Assembly: GCF_026210795.1 (NCBI RefSeq) | Contig: NC_089433.1 | Coordinates: 3,745,001-3,809,000 of the forward strand | Reading direction: 5' to 3' | Source: Rhizophagus irregularis | Lineage: Eukaryota; Glomeromycota; Glomeromycetes; Glomerales; Glomeraceae | Length of the DNA stretch: 64,000 nt | Shown here: piece after piece, positions 10,871 through 22,430 of the stretch | Numbering within the stretch: position 1 is the stretch's first letter | Layout: every line of letters begins with the position of its first letter | The notes under the pieces: model-generated | The model's database searches: none | What the model was told of the DNA's origin: nothing | The model's input: the letters and a program-made list of their open reading frames with translations, nothing else | Translations under genes and position numbers: made by a program

Positions 10871-12396
10871 GGTAGTAGACTCTAAAGGTTCATTTATTAA
10901 ACTAATAGAAATAGTTAGGGTGGGATGATCTGCCAATACAGATATGCAAACTCTGCGTATTGCCAATATACTATACCCCTTAAAGCATGTAACATTGATG
11001 TTGGATTTACCAATACAGATCCTGCACTTGACACAGAGGATCAGTGGCAATTCCAATTCACGAATCTGATATTTTTCCTATGTTCCCTTTCCTCCATAAT
11101 CCAGAATCACGTTTAAAACTTTACAACATGATGATTGCTTATTTTTTGCCAAATTATCTGGAGATCCTTTACGCAACTAACTTGTTTTACTTGTGGATCT
11201 TCCGTTAAGGCCTGTCCTAAACGCCAACAGTCACGTGACCCTAAAAGCTTAACTAGACAAACTCTACCAAAAATTCCATCCCGCTTAATATAGAAAATCT
11301 AAACAGAAACCTTCCTATGCTTACATTGCCAATAAGTCTCTTAATGATCATAAGAGACCTTGGAACAAGGCCAATATACTCCAAAATAATGTCATATTAC
11401 TATTGAATAAATTTCTAAGAATGCCAACACTTGATTATATGAAATTTTTCATTCGTATTATACCATTTTGGATTATAGATATGGCAAATTAAAGTAAAAG
11501 TTAAGGACATAAGCACAAAATACAAATTTTGGAAAGAGAAATTTATAAATTAATTCACAGTAAATGTATAAATGTTAAACATTTTTCTTGAAAAACTGAA
11601 AAAAACTTGTGAATATCCAAATGCAAGATCTTTTTTTCAAACTTGCATTCACTTGAAATTAATTGAAAGTTCATAACCAATCAAAAATTTTCCAACCTTT
11701 CCAAAATTTGTCAAAATATCTTAAGTTATAGATAAGTTATTGTGATAAAGTTAAAGATAAAAAGACTTTAACTTTATTAAAAATCAAAATAATCTGCAAT
11801 CTTTATTTTTGGATTTATATAATATGAAAGATACTAAAAAATATTATTTTACAACAAACTGTTTTACCTACATTTATTCAGTCATTAAAGATTATAATAA
11901 ATTAAATAGACTGGCAAGAATGGGAAAAATGTTTGAACATTAAAAAATTCCCACACTTTACACATTTCCAAACTGAAAGGAAAATCTGGTTGGAAAAATA
12001 TTAGAGATTGATTCATATCAATCACTTAAGTTTTTAAGATTATACAATCAAAATCAAAAAACTGCCTATTTCATTTAGTGACAAATGGAATTTCTCAATA
12101 GAAAAGGTGAAAAATTCCTAAAAGATTGGAAAAGTAAGAATAGACTTCCAATTAAATTTATACATCATTATTATGATGAAAGGAATTTTTGTTAGACTGT
12201 TGAACATAATAGGTTGGTAAAAGTAGAAGATTACAAAGTATTTTTAATCAAAGTAAAAATTAAGGATTATAAATACAAAATACAAATTTTGGAAGAAATA
12301 CATAAGTTGATTTTCAATAAATGTATAAATGTTCTTGAGAAACTGAAAAAAACTTGTGAATATCAAAATGCAAGATCTTTTTTTTCAAACCTGTAT

Positions 12397-12564
12397 TCAC
12401 ATGATGTAATTATCTACACAAGAGGAACTTATGAAATTCATATGGATCACTTGCATCAAGTATTTGAAACTTTAAGAAGCGCAAACCTACAAATCAACTT
12501 GAAGAAATGTTACTTTTGTTTTCCTAATATTCATTTTCTTGGACATGTAAAAGTTCCCAATCAA
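12397..12564 (+). pseudogene. Fragment of a Ty3/gypsy-type reverse transcriptase
   Basis: Within a 133-codon frame, the stretch DVIIYTRGTYEIHMDHLHQV, then FETLRSANLQINLKKCYFCF and IHFLGHV, fits the Metaviridae RT segment after the catalytic YxDD (D-x-h-hY-S, then HxxHL..VF..L..A.L.LN..KC.F....FLGH). The YVDD part itself is absent. In this repeat copy the fragment replaces about 30 bases found in the other copies. It is a relic. Confidence 0.75.
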
Positions 12565-13179
12565 AATTTTTCCAACCTTTCCAAAATTTGTCAAAATATC
12601 TTAAGTTATAGATAAGTTATTGTGATAAAGTTAAAGATAAAAAGACTTTAACTTTATTAAAAATCAAAATAATCTGCAGTCTTACAACAAACACTCAAGT
12701 GTGTTTCACCTGTATTTATTCAGTCTTTAAAGATTATAATAAATTAAATAGATATATAGACTGGCAAGAATGGAAAAGTGTTTGAATATTAAAAATTCTC
12801 ACATTTTACATGTCTCCAAACTGCAAGGAAAATTTTTTTGGAAAATATTAGAGATTGATTCATGTCAATCACTTAAATTTTTAAGATTATACAACTGAAA
12901 TCAAAAAAACACTCTTTATTAACAAGGTTAACCATAGATGTTGACCATAAAAACTTAAGTTAATTAATTAAGCATGATGTTCTCAACATCTTGATCTTAT
13001 AAACAAGCAATCTATAATATGAGAGAATAAAATTTTTGTTTCAAATTTATAATATTAAATGAATCTATCACTTACAAATGTTAAAAAGAGCATGAATTTG
13101 ATAATTCAAAAAAGTTTTTCATAAGAAAGAGAAAGACATTTCAACTCAGACTACAACAACAGTTAAAGTATTACCCGCT

Positions 13180-13431
13180 GGTGATGAATTATTAAGAGTT
13201 ATAAATAATTCTTTGTTCAATAATTATTGGAATATTTCATTTAGTGACAAATGGAATTTCTCAATGGAAGGGGTAAAAAAATTCCTAAAAGATTGGAAAA
13301 GTAAAAATAGACTTCCAATTAAGTTTACACCTTATTATCATAATGAAAGGAATTTTTATTGGACTGTTGAACATGATAGGTTGGTAGAAAGTAGAAGATT
13401 ACAAAGTATTTTTAATCAAAGTAAAAGTTAA
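13180..13431 (+). pseudogene. Open stretch in repeat copy 3, family unrecognised
   Basis: A frame continuous with an upstream stretch (PAGDELLRVINNSLFNNYW) reads to a stop at 13431 and contains MEGVKKFLKDWKSKNRLPIK and NERNFYWTVEHDRLVE. The equivalent regions of copies 2 (~12066-12240) and 4 (~14460-14640) are frameshifted, so this is probably what is left of an element-encoded protein. I do not recognise the family. Confidence 0.35.
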
Positions 13432-14645
13432 GGGTTATAGTACAAAATACAAATTTTGGAAGAAATCTATAAATTGATTTTCAGTAAATGTATAAACGTT
13501 AAACATTTTTCTTGAGAAACTGAAAAAAACTTGTGAATATCCAAATGTGAGATCTTTTTTTTCAACCTGTATTTGCTTGAAATTAATTGGAAGTTCATAA
13601 CCAATCAAAATTAATCAAAATTTTTCCAACCTTTCCTGTGACCGCAAAGCAAAAATAATAAATGGATGCTTCATGAAAAGAACCTGAAGTGGTGGTGAAA
13701 AGGAGAGGGCAGTAGAAAAATATCTTTAAATTAGAGATAAGTTATTGTGGTAAAGTTAAAGATAAAAAGACTTTAACTTTATTAAAAATCAAAATAATCT
13801 ACAGTCTTACAACAAAAACTCAAGTGTGTTTCACCTATAATTATTCAGTCATTAAAGATTATAATAAATTAAATAGATATATAGACTGACAAGAATGGGA
13901 AAATGTTTGAACATTAAAAAATTCTCTCATCTTACACATCTTCAAATTGAAAGGAAAATCTGTTTGGAAAATATTAGAGATTTATTCACATCAATCACTT
14001 AAGTTTTTAAGATTATACAACCGAAATCAAAAACTGCCCTCTATTAATGAAGTTAACTATAGATGTTGACCATAAAAACTTAAGTGAATTAATTAAGCAT
14101 GATGTTCTCAACATCTTGATCTTATTGATCTTATAAACAAGCAATCTATAATATGAGAGAATAAAATTTTTGTTTCAAATCTTCATAACTGTTAATGTTA
14201 AGTGAATCTATCACTTACAAATGTTTAAAAGAACGTGAGAGTTATCATGAATTTGATAATTCAAAAATTTTTTCAAAAGAAAAAGAAAGACTTTTCAACT
14301 CAGACCAAATTGTAAACAATTTGAGGTAATATATTTTACAACAACAGTTAAAGTATTACCCACTGGAAATGAATTATTAAGAGTTATAAATAATTCTCTG
14401 TTCAATAATTTGTAAAATATTTCATTTAGTGACATTCTCTGTTCAATAATTTGTGAAATATTTCATTTAGTGATAAATGGAATTTCTCAATAGAAGGGGT
14501 GAAAAATTCCTAAAAGATTGGAAGAGTAAAAATAGACTTCCAATTAAGTTTATACATCATTATCATGATGAAAGGAATTTTTATTAGACTGTTAAACATG
14601 ATAGGTTGGTAGAAAGTAGAAGATTACAAAGTATTTTAAATAACA

Positions 14646-15816
14646 AATTAGAACGTATTAAAAATTTTTTTTTATCTTTTTATAATTAAAACATTATTGA
14701 AATAATTCTATAGTTTAAAAAAATTTTTCGAAAAATGATCACGTGTCTGAGTTTCTTCGAGAGCTATAAAATTAATTCCATTATTATATAGCGATGCAAT
14801 CAAGTATAATAGAAATTTAAACTTAATCTAATTCAAGATGTTACTAAAATAATATGGTTACAGTACGATTTCCTGAATGCTATTTTCCTGAATATACCTT
14901 TTTCCAAATCAATTATGGCGAGTCGTACTTGAATAAAAACTAGAAAAATGATCATTTATCGGAGCTTTTTCCAGAAATTTTTTATATAGGAAATAATACG
15001 TTAAATACTTTAACACTTACAAATTTATTTAATAAAGTAAACTTCTTTTTCAATACAAATAATAAAATAAACAATTTTTTTAAATCAAAATAACAAATGA
15101 ACAATTCGTTTCTTCGTATTAATCAATTTTTAAACTTATAACTGAAAGAAATTAATTTAATTCAAGTACTTTGAACTTTAAATTGATTGTAAATTAGCAA
15201 GATTTTTATGTTCGTAAAGTCACTAGAAATCCGTAATAAACCAATGTTGAATTATTTGAGAATTAATTAATGAGAATAACGAACCCGTGAAATCAGAATA
15301 ATAGATCCAAGTTGAAACCTATTATTACTCACAAATTATAACCATGAGTTAGAAATATTAAAATATTGAAATTATACACCATGAACTAAGTCTCCTGGAA
15401 TTTTCGTCTTGATGAAATTATTAATGGCTGGACGAAATCAAAACAAGTGTTGGTTTGCAATAATGTAGAATAAAATCTGTACTATTTAACATTAAAAAAG
15501 AAAACTTTAAGTGGGTATCAGAACGCAGGGTTAGGACTTAGAAGAGGAATTAGGTTATAATTGCAGATCTAAATCATGAGCATAAAAAGCAATTACTTTT
15601 TATTTTAAATCAATACACTACGACAAAAGTTCAAATATCATTGTCGTATTTATGTTTATTAATTATTTTAATTAAATAAATATTGTTATATTGATGATTT
15701 GATGTACAATTATATAATTTATGGCTAGACATATAAGTATAAATTTCGTTTCACAATGCAAGGTACGTTATAAATAAAGTTTTTTTAAATTTTTTTTTTT
15801 TTTAATATGCAAAATA
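14646..15816. repeat. 3' flank of the interrupted pseudogene, then a rearranged promoter
   Basis: The stretch 15070-15600 repeats the 3' flank found at 5040-5530 and 8000-8430. The promoter block ordinarily upstream of plus-strand members is present at about 15656-15775 but reversed: GTACAATTATATAATTTATG, GGCTAGACATATAAGTATAA, TTTCGTTTCACAATGCAAGG. No gene is seen here. Confidence 0.7.
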
Positions 15817-17325
15817 ATGTCTACCGAATTATTTTCTAAATTATTAAGTCAAAATTATATTGAATTATTAGAAGATAATGAATATTATGATGTTACAATT
15901 GAAGTTGGTAAAGATCCTAACGTAAACATTTTTCGTGCTCATATGAATATTTTATGTTATCGTTCTCCATATTTACGAAGAACTTTGACTTCTAATAAAA
16001 AGAATGATAATGGTGTTTTATCGCATATTAAATTACCAAATATATCACCTGAAATTTTTAAAATTATTTTAAGGTAAACTTTTTGTTTATTTTTACAATC
16101 GAACTTAATTAAATAAATTACTTAAATTCTAATAATATTTCAATATAGGTATATTTATGGCGGTATTATTTCATTGAATAGACAAGAACCTTCAGATATT
16201 TTAAATACATTGGTAGCTGCAGATGAGCTTCACCTTAAAGAACTAGTTAATTATTTACAAAATTATTTAATTGAAAATAATTCTGAATGGTTAGAACAAC
16301 ATTTTGAGCTTACTCATCGAACGAGTTTCCAATCCAATTCTTTATCAGAACTTCAAAACTTTTGCACAAATTTAATGGCCGAATCCCCTGATAAAATATT
16401 TAAATCGATTGATTTTACTTCTCTCCCCGAAAAATCTTTAATATCGCTTATTAAGAGGGATGATTTACATATGAGAGAGGTTGAAGTTTGGGAACATGTA
16501 TTAAAATGGGGTCTTGCACAAAATCCGACTCTTGTTTCAGATCCCAAAGCTTGGTCCGATGATGATTTCAAATCAATGAAAAATACTCTACAAAATAGTT
16601 TGCCCTTAATTAGGTTTTTTAGTTTATCATCTAAAGAATTATCACAGAAAGTTCGACCATATCAAAAACTCTTAAATCAACAACTTTATGAAGACTTAGT
16701 AGATTCTTATATGGACCCTGACAGTGTATCAACCGATAATATTTTACTTCCCAGAAATATTGAAATTATTGATTCAAAAATAGTTAATTTAAGTATTATT
16801 TTATTTATTTCAGGTTATATTAGTAAAGTAGAAATTAGCAAATTTTCTCATTTTAGAGAATTATATTTACTATATATACCATATAAATTCAAATTATTAT
16901 TAAGAGGAAGTCGAGATGGATTTACTCCTAGAAAATTTCATGAATCATGTGATAATGTATCTAATACTCTTACATTTATCAAAGTAAAAGGAACAGAAGA
17001 AATTGTTGGTGGATACAACCCTTTAAGATGGGAATCTAGTAGTAGTTGGGGTAAAACTAATGATAGTTTTATTTTTTCTTTAAAAAATAATGATATTAAT
17101 AATGCAATAATTAGTGATATAGAAAATTCAACTTATGCATTAAATTATTATTCTCGAAATGGTCCAAGATTTGGCAATGATATTAATATAGAGAATCCTA
17201 ATAGTCAAAATGAAAATTATAATAGAATTTTTTGTAAAAAGCATCATTATAAAAAAAAGATAAGAGATTCTGAGGAAGATTTTTCTATAGAAGATTACGA
17301 AGTATTTCAAATCATAAAGTGCTAA
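15817..17325 (+). CDS. BTB-BACK-TLDc protein, 477 aa, two exons
   Basis: Exons 15817-16073 and 16149-17325, with a 75-base intron (GTAAAC...ATAG). The junction codon is AGG, giving ILRYIYGG where most members have ILEYIYGG. It is the most divergent plus-strand copy: VTIEVGKDPNVNIF, RRTLTSNKKNDNGVL, and BACK with MAESPDKIFKSIDFTSLPEK. TLDc keeps LLRGSRDGFTPRKFHESC and GGYNPLRW. A short near-duplication, YLLYIPYKF, precedes the TLDc core. The distal TLDc loop (IENPNSQNENYNRIFC) is unlike that of any neighbour. Its promoter block is inverted relative to the other plus-strand genes, so its expression may differ. Confidence 0.87.
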
Positions 17326-17865
17326 TTTGAGATAAAAAATGATTCCAACGTATTTTAGAATTTTTTTTTTGTTTTTTTTACAATTAAAACGTTGAAATTT
17401 CTATAGTTCAACAATTTGTAATACACATATATTATTTTAACACTTATTAATCCATTTTTTATGAAAGGTTTAACATGAAATTTTAATTATATAGCGAGGT
17501 GAACCTCATTTTTTTTTTAAAAAAAAATGACAATGAAAATTACAAATATAATAAAGATACAATAAATAAAAGTTTTTTTTTTTACATCTAACAACGAACG
17601 AATAAATAATTACTTTTTTTTTAAAGAATTATGACTAACACAAAATAAATACAATAAATAAATAAATAAAAGAGATTTTTTACAAAAAAATAAAATAAAA
17701 TAAAATAAAAGAGGAAATCAAATCATCAAATTACAAAGTTTTTATACATTAACCTTTACCAACCTAATATAAACCCATGTAACAAAAAATGCCCAAATTT
17801 TTTTCTTAATAATAAAAAAAAAATTACAATAGTCTTTTCTCATAATATTAATTATTATTTTTTAC
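17326..17865. other. Convergent 3' spacer, A/T homopolymer-rich
   Basis: Lies between the stop of the plus-strand gene at 17325 and the stop of the minus-strand membrane-protein gene at 17866. It contains long A and T runs and an (AATAA)-type array around 17640-17710 (AAATAAAATAAAATAAAATA). I see no gene in it. Confidence 0.5.
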
Positions 17866-20800
17866 TTATCGACCATTTCCAAAATCTTGACTCGTTCGAT
17901 CATTATTAAAAATTCTTTCATAACCACTATAATTCATACTTCCATTTTTATTTGCATCCTCATGTCCATTACTATTATTATTATTCGTTTCATAAGAAGT
18001 ACTACCACCACCACCACTTCTATTATAAATAGTAGACGGACCAGCAACACCAATTTCATTTTCATCAATATATACTCCATTATATAAACTACTTCTTCTT
18101 TCTAGTAATTGATAATTAGTTTTAGTAACATTTTGTTTTTCTCCACCAACATTATTTACATCATCAGTAACTCCGTTATTAGGTGTAACACTTCTTGGAT
18201 TATGCTGTTGATATTCAGTACCTGTATTTAACCACCAAGAAGGTGGTCTGATCGTAGCAGGTGATATTTCTTCCAAATGTGGTGATAAAACATATTCTAC
18301 ACTTCTAATTTCAGTAGCACCATTATTGACAAAAACTTCACGATCATTTCCATTCCTATTATTAATCCCACCTGCATTATTTAAGTTTGTATATTCTACA
18401 ACAAAATTTTCAAGTCGATTTCTACGACGTTTTTGATAATATAAAAACAAATGATAAGAACGACCACATAATATACATATCCATAATAAAGAAGCTGATA
18501 TTAAGTTCAAGAAAGGAATTATTTCATAATTAACCGAAAGAAATATATATAATATCTAGACGTATAAATAATAATTAAAAAAGGTTAATTTGAAAAGAAA
18601 CAATTTCATTTTATAATCAAGTCATTAAAGATCTACTACTTACTTGAATGACTAATTGAGGAGTATCTTCAATAATGAAATTCCAGATACATGTTATCAA
18701 TATCCAAGTTTCTGTAGAAGAATGAATTGGAGCATCAAAGGCAGCCAAATCAGCTAATTTGGAATTTATCATGGTTAACGATTCTACATCAACGATCGAA
18801 CAAAAGGTGAATATGGCTGCGACGTTATGATAAGTTCTAAACCACGTATAAAATGCTTTATTATTTGATAATTCTCTTATCAATATAAAGAATGTTATTA
18901 TCGTATTAAAGCCCAATGGAATAATAAAAGCAAGCAAACTAAGCAGGTGCGGAGAGAATTTGGATTAGAACGTATGTTTTATAAGAGAATCAAAAGTAAA
19001 TCTCTAGGAAAAAATAGTTTAGTTACCTTGGAAAATATAAAATATAAACATCTCTAGAGTGTTTTACAACGAAAGCAAAATCCAACACAAAATCCAAAGC
19101 AATCAGCAATACTTTGAATGAAACAAAACTATTTCCCTAAATAGATAAAATAACGTTAATCAATGATATATTCATTTTACAAGAAATAATTATTATGTTA
19201 ATTACTTACATCGTCATCTTTCTTATAAGAAAGCATAGCTAAAACACCAAGTAATAATAAAGTTGCGCCAATCGCGAATAAACTGAATCCATATCTATCC
19301 CATACACTCTCTAAAAAATTATATATAAATAAAATTTCAAAAAAAAAAAAAAAAAAAAATTCACGAGATTATGATACATACTTTTAAGTACAAAACCATA
19401 ATTACTATCTAACATGGCAGTATGTATTGAATGAGAGATAGGAGAAATATCTTTATATTTAATCATATTATCTAAAGAATTAATAATATTTTCGGCGCTC
19501 AGATCTTGTTCATTTTTTCCCGGTAATATTTTAAATTTCAATAATATTTGCTTTGAATCGACATCAGGATCCCATTGAAAACGAGTATTAGTATACAGTC
19601 TACTTGGAGGTACCGGTACACATTGAGCCAATTCGGATAATAATGATTGTACAAATTTTGATTTTTGTGTATCACTCAAATCCTTAAAATTAAATGATGC
19701 ATCACCCATTAAACGAACCAATGCATGTTCTTGCGCTGTGGTATAAACGAAAGGAGTAGAATAATTTTTTAGTAAAAATGATTCAATCATTGCTAATAAT
19801 CAAAACTACCAATCATAATAAAACTTACAATTATGACGTTGCGGTACACTCTCTTAAAAGAATATATGTTATTAACAGATTAATAACTTGAAATAAAATA
19901 ACTTAATTACACTTTTCTTGTTAAATACTCACCAGTTGAAAATATCCATAAATTAGGAGAAATACCCAATAACGGTTCTTCAAAACTCAAATCTTTAACA
20001 GCATTGTCATCAATAACAACAGTATAATTTTTTCCAGGATTATTAAACGTACTATTTAACGCACTTAATGTAAGTGTTTTTTTATCTTGTGATAATAGTG
20101 CAAATGGAGTATTTGCAGAATAACTTTGTTTTAATATTAATTGTCCCGTGCCTATATCATATTGATATATTGATATATTACCCACTGATGTTACTACTGG
20201 CTTATAATAAGTAATGCTAAATAACGTTGTTCCTAAATTTATTGTTTCACCGATTTCTGGCAATGTTGTGTTAACATTTAAATTATTATACCCTTTATCA
20301 AATGGCATTGCTAATCTTTGAATATTAGTAGTCATCATGGACCAACCCGAATTATTATCTTCTATTAAGGATTTTGAATTGGTTTCATTGACTTCGTTAT
20401 AACCACCATCAGAAAACATCCAGAAAGTGTTATTCGGGAAAGTACCCTGTGGAACGATAAGATTACCAACTATTCTAGGGCAATCCCATTCCCTAAAAAG
20501 ATTTCCTTTACTATAATAAATAATACCGGTTGACGTTATTGGTAAAGTATCCTTAAGTCTAACGCTAGCAACGTAACCACCATTATATAATGAATAAATA
20601 CGATCAACCGAATAAGCATTAGTATCAATCTCCAATTTGGTTGGTTCTTTTGTACTTCCATTTGATAAAAATCCAATTTTAACATAATTAATAACATCGG
20701 CATTAGGTTGTATGCTAATTATACACATTAATCCAGGTGAATCATACATATTATCACATAATTCTATATTCATATCAATAGCCAGTGCAACTCTTGAATA

Positions 20801-22430
20801 AATCAATGATGGTTGTGTTATTTCTCCCGTATATGGTCTTATAAATATTACATTAACTATCCATGATGGAACCACTAATAATTCCGGTGGTATCTTTGGT
20901 TGTGATTCTGTTACATTTGGATTTTTTCCCACTGTAATAAATCCATATCCTCCATCCAAAGTTGGAAATATTTCGAATTTATGTCCTTCCGGTATATTGG
21001 TCATCTTCGTGTTTCCCTTAACATTTACATTTCCATCTTTATCTCTATTAAAATATTAAAATAATTATGAGATTATATTATAAGCGTAAGATATGCTTAA
21101 AAAAAAAAAAAAAATACACACGGAGAAGTAAGGTTCGTCCATTGTAGAGTGTCCTTTTTGATACGATTAACCCACATAAATCCATTTTGCGGATTAGTAT
21201 TTACTACCGCTTTACCTAATTCCGATATATCCGTTTGTGTTATTCCTACAAAGGACAATATCAATTGACTATAAAAAATATTATAATAATTAAATTAGCA
21301 ATATGTTTGATATATTCATTCTTCAAACAAAATTTTTTTTTTTACCTGTGAACTTGACCTTTCCAATCAACGATTAAACCATTTTCTTGATATAATTCAC
21401 CATCTGTCTTTTGTAAGTAACTGACCAAAAAGAATCCTTCGTTTAATCCATTATCAAGATCCTTGTTAAGTGGGAATATTCTAATTAAATCTTTTCCTCC
21501 ATAAATACAAAAATTATAATCAGGAATTTCAAAGGTGAAATTGATATAATTTACTGTAACATTATCATAAACTAATCTCAGATATAAAATTGGATCATAA
21601 CACGAGTTATTATTGGGTCTATTTCTTGATAATCTCAAAATTATTGGCCCATCAGGATAACTCATTGCACTATGTACGTGTAAGTCCGGATAATCATTAT
21701 GATGCATTATTAGATAATTATCCATTGATGGTATCGATGGTGATGTTGGTGATGAATTCGTTGGATTTGGATTCGGGGCTGGAGCTGAAGGATCTGAAGC
21801 TGGTGGAGGTGGAGGTGGAGGTGGAGCTGGAGCTGAAGGATCTGAAGCTGGTGGATGTGGAGCTGGAGCCGATGGATCTGAAGCTGGTGGAGCTGGAGCT
21901 GGTGATTCTGAATCCGGTGGTGCTGGATTTTGTTGATCAGGAGTTTTCGTCTTAGCACCATTATTTGGATCATTCGGATTATCCTTTGGTTTACTTAGAC
22001 CATCATCGTTATTTGGATCATCTGGAACCTTTGAATTCTTTGGATGCTTAGGGTTATTATGATTCTTTGGATGTTTTTGATTCTTGGGATTTTTATGCGT
22101 CTTTGGATGTTTTTGATTATCATTATTTTTCGTATTATCAGCATTATTATTCTTTTCTTTTACATTTCCTTTTCCATCTTCATGATTTTGATGTATTGGT
22201 TGTTTATGATTTATAGTTATAGTAACGGCTCTAGGTTTTATCGAATGTAATATAGGAGATAAAGGATTTTCAAATATTGAAGAGGGATTATTTGAAACAA
22301 TTTTACTATTAATTGAATTAGCTATTGATATTGTAAATAAAAAATTTAGTAAAATTAAAAATATTAGAAAACGCAATTTTTTTATTGACGATGATGCTAT
22401 TTTATTAAATGGCAACATCGATAATATCAT
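17866..22430 (-). CDS. Secretory multi-pass membrane protein with large Pro-rich ectodomain, 1324 aa, nine exons
   Basis: Nine exons chain in frame: 22430-21346, 21268-21122, 21044-19933, 19852-19829, 19792-19382, 19310-19210, 19136-19027, 18938-18644, 18555-17866, all GT-AG (3975 bases with stop). Residues ~18-40 form a signal peptide (LRFLIFLILLNFLFTISIAN). An Asn/Lys tract with KHPKN repeats and a Pro/Ala/Ser tract follow to ~240. The ectodomain (to ~930) has recurring DGGY/NGGY turns and a strand-rich segment (NYTVVIDDNAVKDLSFEEPL). Membrane segments begin at ~935 (FSLFAIGATLLLLGVLAMLS), with four or five more to ~1130, including FIIEDTPQLVIQILYIFLSV. The last ~190 residues are a hydrophilic Asn/Ser/Gly-rich tail. 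This suggests a cell-surface sensor or transporter; the family is not recognised. The EDTPQLVIQ motif faintly recalls XK-related proteins. Confidence 0.82.
19793..19852 (-). other. 24-base micro-exon followed by a 36-base intron
   Basis: Between exons ending at 19933 and starting at 19792, a 24-base exon (19852-19829, encoding roughly ESVPQRHNS with its flanking bases) is bounded by AAG and GTAAGT. The following intron (19828-19793) is only 36 bases. The exon length is a multiple of three, so skipping it also keeps the frame. Reading through the intron hits a TAG. Either the micro-exon is constitutive or it is a cassette. Confidence 0.55.

Larger units (their letters stand above)
10871..14645. 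mobile_element. 3.8 kb insertion of decayed tandem repeats, probable LTR-retroelement remnant
   Basis: Homology to the BTB-BACK-TLDc gene stops at ~10870 and its 3' flank resumes at ~14648 (AACGTATTAAAAA then ATAATTAAAAC). Between them lie about 600 bases of unrecognised sequence and then a head-to-tail array with a period of ~1.15-1.2 kb: partial copy 1 ~11480-12060, copy 2 ~12061-13200, copy 3 ~13201-14400, partial copy 4 ~14401-14640. Shared landmarks are ATTTCATTTAGTGACAAATG, CTGAAAAAAACTTGTGAATA, AAAGACTTTAACTTTATTAA and CATGATGTTCTCAACATCTT. Copy 2 holds a reverse-transcriptase scrap. None of the copies has a long ORF. Confidence 0.65.

Noticed and set aside
10856-11116. Short overlapping frames on both strands after the pseudogene
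   Set aside because: No motifs; they cover the edge of the insertion and have no support.
18555-19136. Confident assignment of the multi-pass module to the XK-related family
   Set aside because: Only EDTPQLVIQ and general topology are reminiscent; not enough to name the family.
21590-21973. Frames on both strands across the Pro-rich region of the membrane-protein gene
   Set aside because: Repetitive translations (VELELK, QLQLH) of the Pro/Ala/Ser repeat in wrong frames.
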